Shown piece by piece: positions 25,405-33,883 of a stretch of 64,000 bases of DNA. Position numbers and translations under genes: made by a program. Source of the DNA: Streptomyces sp. NBC_01591 (lineage in GTDB: Bacteria > Actinomycetota > Actinomycetes > Streptomycetales > Streptomycetaceae); contig NZ_CP109327.1 of the NCBI RefSeq assembly GCF_035918155.1, forward strand, positions 4,526,001-4,590,000. Reading direction: 5' to 3'. Within the stretch, counting starts at the first letter, position 1. Each line of letters starts with the position of its first letter. The notes under the pieces were generated by a model. That model worked only from the letters and a program-made list of their open reading frames with translations. It was not told the DNA's origin and did not search any database.

Positions 25405-25926
25405 TCAGAGGTCGCGGAAGAAGGCCGTCAGGCGGTCGGCGCAGACATCCTCCAGGACTCCCTGGATGACCTCCGGGCGGTGGTTGAGCCGGCGGTCGCG
25501 TACGACGTCCCAGAGGGAGCCCGCCGCGCCCGCCTTCTCGTCCCGGGCCCCGTAGACCACGCGGTCCACGCGGGACTGCACCAGTGCGCCCGCGCACATC
25601 GTGCAGGGCTCCAGGGTGACGACCAGGGTGCATCCGGACAGCCGCCACCGGCCGAGTGCCGCCGCGGCCCTGCGGACGGCGAGGACCTCGGCGTGCGCGG
25701 TCGGGTCGCCGGTCGCCTCGCGTTCGTTGTGGCCCGTGGCGAGCAGGACGCCGTCCGGGCCGAGCACGACGGCGCCGACCGGCACATCGCCGGCCCGCGC
25801 CGCCAGGTCGGCCTCGGCCAGGGCGCGGCGCATGTGCGCCCGCCACGGGTCTCGTACGGGATCGTGCGGTTCTCTTGCGGGGTCGTGCGGTTCCGGCGGT
25901 CCTTGCGGGTGTGGTGGTTCGCTCAC
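25405..25926 (-). CDS. tadA: tRNA-specific adenosine deaminase TadA
   Basis: A 173-residue cytidine-deaminase-fold enzyme. Zinc ligands are H78 (TAHAE, with proton shuttle E80) and C108/C111 (EPCTMC). VPVGAVV and HNERE are typical of TadA, which converts A34 to inosine in tRNA-Arg(ACG). That substrate tRNA is encoded at 4729-4801. An N-terminal extension of about 28 residues (PHDPAREPHDP) is low-complexity. It begins nine bases after the tadA-associated gene, forming an operon. Confidence 0.93.
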   Translation of the reverse strand: MSEPPHPQGPPEPHDPAREPHDPVRDPWRAHMRRALAEADLAARAGDVPVGAVVLGPDGVLLATGHNEREATGDPTAHAEVLAVRRAAAALGRWRLSGCTLVVTLEPCTMCAGALVQSRVDRVVYGARDEKAGAAGSLWDVVRDRRLNHRPEVIQGVLEDVCADRLTAFFRDL

Positions 25927-25935
25927 CCGCGGACC

Positions 25936-26505
25936 CTAACGGACGGTCTCCAGGACCTCGGCCGCGCCCAGCGCGTCCGCGATCTCCACCATCGCGTCCG
26001 TGCGCAGCATCAGCAGCTCGGCCTCGGGAAGCCCGAGGTCGGCCAGGATCCGGGTGTCGCCGAGCGGGCCCGCCGGTACGGCGTCGGCGTCGATTCCGTC
26101 GTCATCGTCGTCGTCGGTGTCTGTGTCGGTGTCGTTGTCGGGGGTGTTGTCCGGGTCGCCGTCCTCCGTGCCGTCGAGGCCGACGAGCTCTTCGAGGGCG
26201 GCAATCGTGTCCTCGGCCCCGGGTTCGCGGCCGAGCAGTTCATCGGTGAGCAGGATCTCCCCGTACGAGGAGCGGGCTGCGGCGGTGGCGTCCGAGACGA
26301 AGATCCGGGGATCGTCCTCACCGTCCACCCGGACGACGCCGAACCAGGCGTCCTCCTGTTCGATGAAGACGAGCACCGTGTCCTCGTCCACTGAGGCCTC
26401 ACGGGCCAGATCCGTCAGGTCGGACAGGGTCTCCACATCGTCGAGCTCCGTGTCGCTCGCTTCCCACCCGTCTTCGGTGCGCGCGAGCAGTGCGGCGAAG
26501 TACAC
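25936..26505 (-). CDS. tRNA adenosine deaminase-associated protein
   Basis: A 189-residue acidic protein from GTG 26505 behind a GGGAGA site. It begins VYFAALLARTEDGWEA and contains an Asp-rich run (about residues 125-150, DTDTDTDDDDDD) in the middle. It matches the actinobacterial family named for its constant linkage to tadA. The molecular role is not known. It leads the two-gene operon. Confidence 0.85.
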   Translation of the reverse strand: MYFAALLARTEDGWEASDTELDDVETLSDLTDLAREASVDEDTVLVFIEQEDAWFGVVRVDGEDDPRIFVSDATAAARSSYGEILLTDELLGREPGAEDTIAALEELVGLDGTEDGDPDNTPDNDTDTDTDDDDDDGIDADAVPAGPLGDTRILADLGLPEAELLMLRTDAMVEIADALGAAEVLETVR

Positions 26506-26700
26506 CGTGACTCTCCCACTGGTCTTAGGGGTGTCGGTCCGGCGGGAGGGCAGTCGGTGGCCCGGCTGTCCTGCGTCCCGCCCATCGGAATCGTGGCAGA
26601 AACAAGGGCTTCGCGAGAGGAGTTCGGCCGTTGCGTCGGCCATCAGTTCTCCTGGACACCGCCACCAGGGGGATGCCGGGGACGCCGGACAGCCCTCCGG

Positions 26701-26928
26701 CTACCAGCGGAAGGTGCGCATGCGCATGGCCTGGCGCATCCGGGCCGCCCTCGCACGGCGGGGCTGTACCCGGTCGCGGAGCGCCTTCGCCTCGTGGAGC
26801 TCGCGCAGGAACTGGGCGCGCCGCCTACGGCGCGCCGCGTCGGTCTCCTCCGGGTCCTGCTGGACCTCCGCGTCCCGCGGGGCCGGCGCGTCCGGCTGGT
26901 CCCGCTTCCGCTTTTCCCCGTCCGGCAT
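26701..26928 (-). CDS. Small basic conserved hypothetical protein
   Basis: A 75-residue protein (MPDGEKRKRD) with an Arg-rich helix (DAARRRRRAQFLRELHEAKAL) and a C-terminus of alternating Arg/Met. It is strongly basic with no cysteines or membrane segments, so nucleic-acid binding is possible. It lies divergent to upp. Start chosen at ATG 26928. Confidence 0.6.
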   Translation of the reverse strand: MPDGEKRKRDQPDAPAPRDAEVQQDPEETDAARRRRRAQFLRELHEAKALRDRVQPRRARAARMRQAMRMRTFRW

Positions 26929-27018
26929 CGGCTCATCACCCCAAGGCTGGGTCCGTATGCCCCCACCTTCCCCCCGAACATGCGGTTGATGCCAGCGCAC
27001 GGGTGCGGGAGGCACGGT

Positions 27019-27024
27019 TACTGT
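27019..27024 (+). promoter_or_regulatory. -10 element of probable leaderless upp promoter
   Basis: TACTGT ends eight bases before the ATG at 27032, implying a leaderless message, as there is no ribosome site in between. Confidence 0.5.
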
Positions 27025-27031
27025 TGAGCCC

Positions 27032-27667
27032 ATGCGGATCCACGTCGTCGACCACCCACTGGTCGCGCACAAACTCACCACCCTGCGCGACAAGCGCACC
27101 GACTCCCCGACCTTCCGGCGGCTCGCCGACGAGCTGGTCACCCTGCTCGCCTACGAGGCCACCCGGGATGTGCGCACCGAACAGGTCGACATCGAGACCC
27201 CGGTCACGCCGACGACCGGCGTGAAGCTGTCGCACCCGCGGCCGCTGGTCGTGCCGATCCTGCGGGCCGGCCTCGGCATGCTCGACGGCATGGTGCGGCT
27301 GCTGCCGACCGCCGAGGTGGGCTTCCTGGGCATGATCCGCAATGAGGAGACGCTCAAGGCGGAGACGTACGCCACCCGGATGCCGGAGGACCTCTCGGGC
27401 CGCCAGGTGTACGTCCTGGACCCGATGCTGGCCACCGGCGGCACGCTGGTCGCGGCCATCCAGGAGCTGATCAAGCGCGGTGCGGACGATGTCACCGCGG
27501 TCGTGCTGCTCGCGGCGCCCGAGGGCGTCGAGGTGATGGAGCGCGAGCTGGCCGGTACGCCGGTGACCGTGGTCACCGCCTCGGTCGACGAGCGGCTCAA
27601 CGAGAATGGCTACATCGTCCCGGGTCTCGGTGACGCGGGCGACCGGATGTACGGCACGGTCGACTAG
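27032..27667 (+). CDS. upp: Uracil phosphoribosyltransferase
   Basis: A 211-residue enzyme that makes UMP from uracil and PRPP in pyrimidine salvage. The PRPP-binding loop [11 protein letters not shown] (D130) and the uracil-binding C-terminal segment [16 protein letters not shown] are intact. PILRAGLGM and [10 protein letters not shown] are also family-typical. Length is normal. It is monocistronic, ending in a long terminator. Confidence 0.97.
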   Translation: MRIHVVDHPLVAHKLTTLRDKRTDSPTFRRLADELVTLLAYEATRDVRTEQVDIETPVTPTTGVKLSHPRPLVVPILRAGLGMLDGMVRLLPTAEVGFLGMIRNEETLKAETYATRMPEDLSGRQVYVLDPMLATGGTLVAAIQELIKRGADDVTAVVLLAAPEGVEVMERELAGTPVTVVTASVDERLNENGYIVPGLGDAGDRMYGTVD

Positions 27668-27702
27668 CAGGACTGTCCGGCCGGTCGAGGCCGGGCAGGT
27701 AT

Positions 27703-27743
27703 CAGTGCCCCGGCCGGGATTCCGTTTCCCGGCCGGGGCACTG
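27703..27743 (+). terminator. Terminator of upp
   Basis: A 17-bp perfect stem (27703-27719 with 27727-27743) and 7-base loop, 36 bases past the upp stop. Confidence 0.85.
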
Positions 27744-27971
27744 CGCGATCGGTCCCCGGATCCGTCGAAGGGAGTCTCCGGGGCCTGCCGGAGGGCGTGA
27801 TGGCGTCTCCGGGCGCCGGGCCCGGGCGGGCACGAGTCTGCGGTGCGGGTTTGCGGTGCGGGTCCGAGGGGGTGAGCAGCTTCAGTCGTGGCAGGATTCT
27901 GCGCAGATCTGTCCCTGCCTGTGCTTTCCGACCAGGATCTCTGTGCCGAGAATGGGCGTCCGACGTCATCC

Positions 27972-28019
27972 GGTGCCGGTGCCGGTGCCGGTGCCGGTGC
28001 CGGTGCCGGTGCCGGTGAC
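27972..28019 (+). repeat. Hexanucleotide microsatellite (GGTGCC)7 GGTGAC
   Basis: Seven perfect GGTGCC units plus one variant sit 35 bases before the DUF1272 start. The surrounding stretch 27744-28053 holds no convincing gene, so the repeat is in the probable leader or promoter region. Confidence 0.9.
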
Positions 28020-28053
28020 CGAGCGGCGGGCGTCCGAATCCGCTGGAGGAGCC

Positions 28054-28233
28054 ATGGCCTTGGAGATGCGCGACCGCTGCGAACGGTGTGGGAACGCGGC
28101 GCTGCCGCAGGACTCGCCCGCCCGCATCTGCTCGTACGAGTGCACGTTCTGCGTGCCCTGCAGTGACCTCATGCAGAACACGTGCCCCAACTGCGGTGGC
28201 GAACTCGTGGCGCGCCCTCGCCGCAGGCCCTAG
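28054..28233 (+). CDS. DUF1272 zinc-ribbon-like protein
   Basis: A 59-residue protein with eight cysteines in four CxxC-type pairs (RCERCG, CSYECTFCVPC, NTCPNCGGEL), expected to bind one or two zinc ions. It matches the small DUF1272 family. ATG 28054 follows TGGAGGAGCC. Function is unknown. Confidence 0.88.
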   Translation: MALEMRDRCERCGNAALPQDSPARICSYECTFCVPCSDLMQNTCPNCGGELVARPRRRP

Positions 28234-28290
28234 GCGGCGGACGGGAGGCTTCCTTCGCACCTTCACCCGGACGAGGGGTGCCCGCAGCCG

Positions 28291-28911
28291 TCAGCAGGAC
28301 GACGGTGCGGGGGCCGGCTTCGTCAGGACGGCGAGGGCCGCAGCCGCCGACCGGGGCGTGTTGAACGCCTTGAACTTCGTACCGAGAATCAGATCGACGT
28401 CCGCCGTCCTGCGGGCATCGGTCTTCGGGGTGGCGCCCCGCAACTGCGTACCGAGGACCGGGAACGAGCCGTTCGTGGCCGAAGGGGCGCCCAGCAGCAC
28501 CCCGGGGCCGGGGACCTTCTTGTCGTACGCGGCCGGGGCGTTCCCCACCTTGCCGATGGTGAAGCCGCGCTTCTTCAGTTCGTCGGCGGCCTTCTTGGCG
28601 AGTCCGCTGCGCGGTGTCGCGTTGTAGACGTTGACGGTGATCTTCGCGGGCTTCGGCAGCACCTTCGCGGGCGCGGACGGCTTGGGGGTGGGGCAGTCCG
28701 TCTTGTGGTCGGCGGCGCTGGCCTTCCGGTCGCCGCCGGTGAAGACGTCGATGAGCTGCATCGTGCCCCATCCGGCCAGCCCGAGGGCGACCACGGAAGC
28801 GGTGGCAGCGAGGATCAGTTTGCCGCGATGCCGGGGGCGGCGCATCCGCGGATATTTGTCGCCCGTGATGCGGTACTTTCCGCCCATGCCGGGGGGAGTG
28901 AGCATGCTCAT
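28291..28911 (-). CDS. LytR_C-domain membrane protein
   Basis: A 206-residue protein. A basic cytoplasmic head (MSMLTPPGMGGKYRITGDKY, then RMRRPRHRGK) precedes one membrane helix (about 32-52). The C-terminal extracytoplasmic domain (about 88-185) is LytR_C (ITVNVYNATPRSGLAKKAADELKKRG broken here for brevity), usually linked to cell-wall polymer ligation. The catalytic LCP domain is absent. A second Met lies two codons in. A TACGCT element just before the ATG suggests a leaderless transcript. Confidence 0.82.
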   Translation of the reverse strand: MSMLTPPGMGGKYRITGDKYPRMRRPRHRGKLILAATASVVALGLAGWGTMQLIDVFTGGDRKASAADHKTDCPTPKPSAPAKVLPKPAKITVNVYNATPRSGLAKKAADELKKRGFTIGKVGNAPAAYDKKVPGPGVLLGAPSATNGSFPVLGTQLRGATPKTDARRTADVDLILGTKFKAFNTPRSAAAALAVLTKPAPAPSSC

Positions 28912-29065
28912 GGGCGCAGCGTAGTGCGACCCGGTGATGATGCCTACTAAATGATCAATGGATCGCACCCGTCCGGGTGCGAAAGCACCCGAACGAACCC
29001 GGGGCGGCCCGAAGGTCTCGCGGGTCCGGTCAGCCCCGCCGGTCCGTGGGCGGAGCCCGCTTCGG

Positions 29066-29362
29066 TCAGCCGAGTTCGAGCACGCGGGCGTGCAGTACCT
29101 GGCGCTGCTGAAGCGCGGCGCGGACCGCGCGGTGCAGTCCGTCCTCCAGATAGAGGTCGCCCTGCCACTTCACGACGTGCGCGAACAGGTCACCGTAGAA
29201 CGTCGAGTCCTCGGCGAGGAGGGTTTCGAGGTCCAGGTTGCCCTTGGTGGTCACCAGCTGATCGAGGCGGACCGGGCGCGGCGCGACATCCGCCCACTGC
29301 CGGGTGCTTTCCCGGCCGTGGTCGGGATAAGGCCGCCCATTTCCGATGCGCTTGAAGATCAC
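29066..29362 (-). CDS. Small ParB-like protein
   Basis: A 98-residue protein. VRLDQLVTTKGNLDLETLL followed by LYLEDGLHRAVRAAL resembles the ParB N-terminal-like fold (a recognition strand, then a G-x-HR motif). It is conserved-looking in actinomycetes, and some annotators attach an antitoxin-like name to it. No toxin gene is adjacent. I cannot assign function. Confidence 0.65.
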   Translation of the reverse strand: MIFKRIGNGRPYPDHGRESTRQWADVAPRPVRLDQLVTTKGNLDLETLLAEDSTFYGDLFAHVVKWQGDLYLEDGLHRAVRAALQQRQVLHARVLELG

Positions 29363-29500
29363 ACGGAGAGCCTACCGGGCAAGAGCCTCCGGGCGCAGCC
29401 ATGGGGCGGGACTGCGATGCTGGCAAGAACGCCACAAAAGCATGCATTCCGGAATAGAGGCCCCGATGAGTGACAGCCGAGCGACGGCCTGAGTGACAGC

Positions 29501-30539
29501 TTGAGTGACAGCGACAGCACGGGCGGAGGCGCGGGCGGCGGTGTTCTGCCGGAGCCGGCGCGGGAGATCGCCGCCGGGTACGCCGTCTCCGGGGCCGCCC
29601 TCGACCTGGGCGCGCTGCTCTGGGACGGCAGCTGCCTGCCGGACGCGCAGATCCGGATTCCGCTGGCGATGCTCAACCGGCACGGACTCGTCGCGGGCGC
29701 CACCGGAACCGGAAAGACCAAGACGCTCCAACTGATCGCCGAGCAGCTCTCGGCGGGCGGTGTCCCCGTCTTCCTCGCCGACATCAAGGGCGATGTCTCG
29801 GGCATCGCTGCCCCGGGCGTGCCGGGGGACCGGGTCGCCGGGCGGGCCGGGCAGGTGGGGCAGGTGTGGGAGGCCAAGGGCTTCCCGTGCGAGTTCTACG
29901 CGCTCGGCGGCATCGGTCCCGGCATCCCGCTGCGCGCGACGGTCACCAGCTTCGGGCCCGTACTCCTGTCCAAGGTGCTTCAGCTCAACCAGACGCAGGA
30001 GCAGTCGCTCGGCCTGATCTTCCATTACGCCGATGCCAAGGGCCTGGAGTTGGTGGACCTCAAGGACCTGCGGGCCGTGGTCGCGTTTGTCGTATCGGAC
30101 ACCGGAAGGGCCGAACTCAAGGAGATCGGCGGTCTCTCCACGGCGACCGCGGGAGTGATCCTGCGGTCGATCACCGCCTTCGAGCAGCAGGGTGTGAGCG
30201 GCTTCTTCGGTGAACCGGAGTTCGCTGTACGGGAGTTATGCGCAGGCGGTGGACCGGGAGTCGGCGTACGAGAAGCTGAGCGCCGGTCAGGGGGCGAAGC
30301 GACGGGTTGCCGAGGCGGAGGCGGCGAAGGCGGCGGCGGCCGCGGACAGGGCGGCGGTGGAGGAGACGGTGCGCGGTGAGGGGGCGCGCGGGGGCGGGAA
30401 GGGGGCCGAGGAGGACGCCTCGCTGGTCGAGCAGGTGGTGCGGAGCGGGATGTTCCGGTCGCTGGCCGGGTCCGTCGGGACGCAGTTGAGCCGGGAGATC
30501 TCGCGGTCGCTCTTCGGTACGGCCCGCCGCAGGCGGTAG
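29501..30539 (+). pseudogene. HerA/DUF853-type ATPase gene with large internal deletion and frameshift
   Basis: From TTG 29501 the frame encodes a HerA-like ATPase N-terminus with Walker A AGATGTGKTKT, then continues to SGFFGEPEF at about 30219. The next bases switch to the C-terminal end of the same family (SSLYGSYAQAVDRESAYEKL) in a different frame, ending at 30539. Family members normally have about 250 residues between, including Walker B and the arginine finger. AGTTCG can be read in both frames at the joint, pointing to a microhomology deletion. The start region also has TGAGTGACAGC three times (29467, 29490, 29502), with the ATG copy out of frame. The product cannot be a working ATPase. 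Confidence 0.85.
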
Positions 30540-30557
30540 GCAGTAGGCGGGGGAGGG

Positions 30558-31166
30558 CTACATTTCGGCGGCGCGCTTGGCCGCCTGCTTCGCGTGCTGC
30601 TTGTACGCGCGGACCTCGGCGAGGGATTCCGGGCCCGTGATGTCGGCGACCGACCGGTGCGAGCCGGCCTCGCCGTACGGTCCCGCCGCCTCCCGCCAGC
30701 CCGTCGGCCGGACCCCGAACTGCTTGCCCAGCAGCGCCAGGAAGATCTGTGCCTTCTGGGTGCCGAACCCGGGCAGCGCGTTCAGCCGTTTCCGCAGCTC
30801 GGCGCCGTCGCGGGCATCGGTCCACACCGCGCTCGCGTCGCCGTCGTACTCCGCCACCAGGTACTGGCACAACTGCTGGACCCGTTTGGCCATGGAACCG
30901 GGATAGCGGTGCAGGGCGGGCTTCGCCGTGAAGAGTTCGGCGAACACCTCCGGGTCGTAGGCGGCGATCTCGTGGGCGTCCAGGTCGTCGCCGCCCATGC
31001 GCTGCGCCAGGGAGTACGGACCGGAGAAGGCCCATTCCATCGGTACCTGCTGGTCCAGCAGCATGCCTACCAGCGCGGCGAGCGGGCTGCGCGCGAGGAG
31101 CTCGTCCGCCTTCGGCTCCTGGGCGATCCGCAGGGTGACGTCCTGGTCCTTGTTGCTCTTGGTCAT
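30558..31166 (-). CDS. HhH-GPD base-excision repair protein
   Basis: A 202-residue protein (start ATG 31166; ATG 31178 is also possible). The helix-hairpin-helix LPGFGTQKAQIFLALLG and MLLDQQVPMEWAF match the actinobacterial HhH-GPD-type repair family. The usual catalytic Lys/Asp of DNA glycosylases is not obvious, so its exact activity is uncertain. It converges on the HerA remnant and is the last conserved gene before the eCIS locus. Confidence 0.85.
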   Translation of the reverse strand: MTKSNKDQDVTLRIAQEPKADELLARSPLAALVGMLLDQQVPMEWAFSGPYSLAQRMGGDDLDAHEIAAYDPEVFAELFTAKPALHRYPGSMAKRVQQLCQYLVAEYDGDASAVWTDARDGAELRKRLNALPGFGTQKAQIFLALLGKQFGVRPTGWREAAGPYGEAGSHRSVADITGPESLAEVRAYKQHAKQAAKRAAEM

Positions 31167-31397
31167 GCCATTGATCATCCCGACGGCGGTGTGGCCCGGC
31201 CACTCCACCGCCCGCCGGTGTAGCCGTTTGCCGTACGGACGGATCGGCTGCCCGAAGGGGCAGGACCGGCTGCCCCCGGCCGGCGGGGTCCGGGCTGGAC
31301 GGGGCAGTGAGGCGTCGTGAAGGTGGAGTGGTGAGGCCATCACGACGCGCCTTCGACCGGGGTGCGGGCAGGGGAGATGCGGTCAGGGGAGATGACG

Positions 31398-32204
31398 ATG
31401 CACGCACAGGAATGGGACCAGGAGCACGACCACGAGCGGGATCACGGGCACGGGCACGGGCACGAGCACGACGAGCCCGTGCACGCGTCGAGGGCGTCCG
31501 AGGGCCGGGAGCCGGCGGACACCCCGCACCTCTACCGTGCGGCGGCCGCCGGGCGGGCCGATGTGGTCGGGGCCGGCGGCATGGGCGTGCTCCAACGAGC
31601 GGTCGGCAACAGCGTCGTGGGGTCGATGCTCCAGCGCAAGGAGGAGGAAGAGCGCTCCCCCGTGCACGATGTGGTCTCGTCGGGCGGAGGGCAGCCCCTG
31701 GACACCGACACCCGCGCCGATCTGGAGGGGCGGATGGGGGCGGACTTCTCCGACGTACGCATCCACACGGACTCCGCCGCCCACGAGTCCGCGAAGGGCG
31801 TGGGCGCCCACGCGTACACGGTCGGCAACAACGTGGTCTTCCAGCGGGACGCCTACGACCCGTCCTCGCCGCAGGGCCGCACCACGCTGGCCCATGAGCT
31901 GACCCATGTGATCCAGCAGCGCAACGGGCCGGTGGAGGGCACGGAGGCGGCGGGCGGTATCCGGGTGAGCGACCCCTCCGACCGGTTCGAGCGGGAGGCG
32001 GTCGCCAACGCCGACCGGGTGCTGTCGGACCCGGCCCCGGCTTCGGGCCCGGCCCCTGCCGCCCCTGCTCCGGCGACCGGGGCGGCGTCCGTGCAGCGGG
32101 CCGCGACGGAGGACGAGGACGAGCAACCGGCCGATGTGCAGGGCTCCTTCGTGCAGCGGGCGAAGGAGGGCACCGAGGAGGAGGAAGAGGCTCCGCCCGA
32201 GTGA
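31398..32204 (+). CDS. eCIS-core-domain (DUF4157) metalloprotease-like protein
   Basis: A 268-residue protein. The N-terminal His/Asp/Glu-rich stretch (HDHERDHGHGHGHEH) could bind metal. GVLQRAVGNSVVGSMLQRK carries the LQR-x-x-GN...QR signature seen in eCIS-linked proteins. The DUF4157 domain (about 100-175) has SDVRIHTDSAAHESA and the zinc motif HELTH with a downstream glutamate. A disordered acidic tail contains two more VQR motifs. Such proteins accompany extracellular contractile injection systems and may process or load cargo. Start chosen at ATG 31398, six bases after AGGGGAG; ATGs at 31377 and 31392 are alternatives. Confidence 0.85.
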   Translation: MHAQEWDQEHDHERDHGHGHGHEHDEPVHASRASEGREPADTPHLYRAAAAGRADVVGAGGMGVLQRAVGNSVVGSMLQRKEEEERSPVHDVVSSGGGQPLDTDTRADLEGRMGADFSDVRIHTDSAAHESAKGVGAHAYTVGNNVVFQRDAYDPSSPQGRTTLAHELTHVIQQRNGPVEGTEAAGGIRVSDPSDRFEREAVANADRVLSDPAPASGPAPAAPAPATGAASVQRAATEDEDEQPADVQGSFVQRAKEGTEEEEEAPPE

Positions 32205-32341
32205 CGGTGCCTGGCGCGTGACGGGGCCTGCGGAGTGATGGGGGCCTCTGGCGTGACGGCGCCTCCGGCGGACGGGGCCTTACGATCCGTCCGCCGGAGG
32301 CGCCGTCATGTCGCGTCGGTCCGCCGTGTCCGTCCGCCGCG

Positions 32342-33673
32342 TCAGTCCGCTGTGTCCGTCTTCATCGTGCCGCCGAGGAACAGCGACTCCGAGCACCGCG
32401 AAGGCGTCGGCGCGTTCACCGGCTTGCCCACCTTCCGGCAGTCCACGGTCATCGTGACCTTGCCTCCGGCGGGCACCAGGATCGGCGTGACGAAGTGGTA
32501 GTCGGAGTCGCGGAAGTTCTCCAGCGCCAGCCGGAGCACGGGCGCGTCCCGCCCCGAGGAGACCACGAGCGTTCCCGCGTCGCCCTGCGGGTTCTGGACC
32601 ACGATGTCGGTCAGCTGGAACGTGTGCCCGCTGGGCACCTGCAGGGCCGTCGAGGTGTTCGACCCGCCGCCCACGGAGTCCCTGACCTGCACCTGCGCAC
32701 TGGTCGGGGCCGTGGCCGACACATCGGAGGACGCGCCGGCGCTCGGTGAGGGGCTGGGCTTCGGCGAGCCCCCGTTGCCCCCGTTGGCCCCGGAGGAGTC
32801 GCCTCCGCCCGACGCCGCGCCGGCGGAGGACCCCTTGTCGGGTGCCTTGCTCTTGTCGGCCGCGGCGGCGGACCGTACCGCGTCCGGTGTGATCGCCTCC
32901 CGGGCCGCCGACTTCACGGCCGGGCGCAGCAGCGCGTACCAGAGTCCTACCAGCGCGATCAGCAGAACGGCCGCGGTGATCAGCGCCCGGGGGAGCCAGC
33001 GCGGCAGGATCGGCTCCTGCTGGTACGAGCCGTCCACGACCACCGGTGCGATGGGGGCCTGGTCCTCGGCCACGTCCGGGGTGGCGACCACCTGAAAGGG
33101 GTGCGTGACCGGGATGCCGCGCCACACCCGCTTGGCCGGCCGGATCCGCACATTCCCGAACTCCGCCCGTCCGGGCGCGATCTGCAGGACGTCCGCCGCG
33201 AACGAGACCCGTGCCCGTTCCGTACCCGACTGGGCTCCCAGTCGTACGGTGACCGGGGCGTTTCCCCGGTTGTCGACGGCGAGTTGATGCCTGCCGCGCC
33301 AGGCGCCGTGCGAGCTGCGCGGTACCAGTTCGGCGGTCGTCTCGGTGAAGGGGAGTACGGTCACCCGCCCTTCGGGTACCACCGTGTCGCCCTGCTCGCT
33401 GGTGGGCACCACCCGTATCCCGAAGGGCGTCTCCCCCGCGAGCACGGTCGAATCCCGGGGCGGACGCAGTACGAGGGAGACCGTCTGCGAGTCGCCCGGA
33501 TAGAGGGACAGCGTCGCCGGCTCGACCGTCGACCAGGCGGCACATGCGCCGACCACCTCGAAGCGGTACTCCTCGACGGTGCTGCCGGAGTTGAGGATCC
33601 GCAGGGGGAGGGCCGTCTCCTCGCCCGGTGCGGCAGTGACGGACGAATCGTCGAGGCTTGCCGTGAGACTCAT
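32342..33673 (-). CDS. Single-pass membrane protein with N-terminal Ig-like domains
   Basis: A 443-residue protein from ATG 33673. Residues 1-200 form two beta-sandwich segments (RILNSGSTVEEYRFEV, LSLYPGDSQTVSL, LAVDNRGNAPVTV) like those in COG1470 proteins. One membrane helix follows (about 230-252, ALITAAVLLIALVGLWYALL), then a Ser/Gly/Pro linker and a C-terminal domain of about 120 residues with a Cys pair. With a cytoplasmic N-terminus the last domain would be outside. It diverges from the LuxR regulator (210-base shared promoter region) and lies at the edge of the eCIS locus, so it may be an accessory of the system. Confidence 0.75.
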   Translation of the reverse strand: MSLTASLDDSSVTAAPGEETALPLRILNSGSTVEEYRFEVVGACAAWSTVEPATLSLYPGDSQTVSLVLRPPRDSTVLAGETPFGIRVVPTSEQGDTVVPEGRVTVLPFTETTAELVPRSSHGAWRGRHQLAVDNRGNAPVTVRLGAQSGTERARVSFAADVLQIAPGRAEFGNVRIRPAKRVWRGIPVTHPFQVVATPDVAEDQAPIAPVVVDGSYQQEPILPRWLPRALITAAVLLIALVGLWYALLRPAVKSAAREAITPDAVRSAAAADKSKAPDKGSSAGAASGGGDSSGANGGNGGSPKPSPSPSAGASSDVSATAPTSAQVQVRDSVGGGSNTSTALQVPSGHTFQLTDIVVQNPQGDAGTLVVSSGRDAPVLRLALENFRDSDYHFVTPILVPAGGKVTMTVDCRKVGKPVNAPTPSRCSESLFLGGTMKTDTAD

Positions 33674-33883
33674 AGGGCGCACCGTAGGTTCGCCACCGAA
33701 CGCCGACATCGGCCGTGAAGGAACACTTCCGGGCAGATTCTGTGCCCGGATCGGCTTTTTTGTTTCCCTGTAGGGATACGCGGGCATCTTTTGACCGCCT
33801 CAGACGAGTGAGGCATACGAAAACAGCCGTGTTGGTTGTGTTCGACGTGACGCCATCGGCTGTTGCCCAGGGGGAGCATTGCC

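Noticed and set aside
27972..28019. Hexamer array as a CRISPR or coding repeat
   Set aside because: No spacers; units are contiguous. Reading it as a Pro-Val coding tail would need an unsupported upstream start; DUF1272 begins cleanly at 28054.
32210..32340. Repeated GCGTGACGG/CTGCGGAGTGA-like phrases after the DUF4157 gene as an operator
   Set aside because: The repeats are irregular and lie between convergent stops; they look like degenerate tail-end duplication, not a site.
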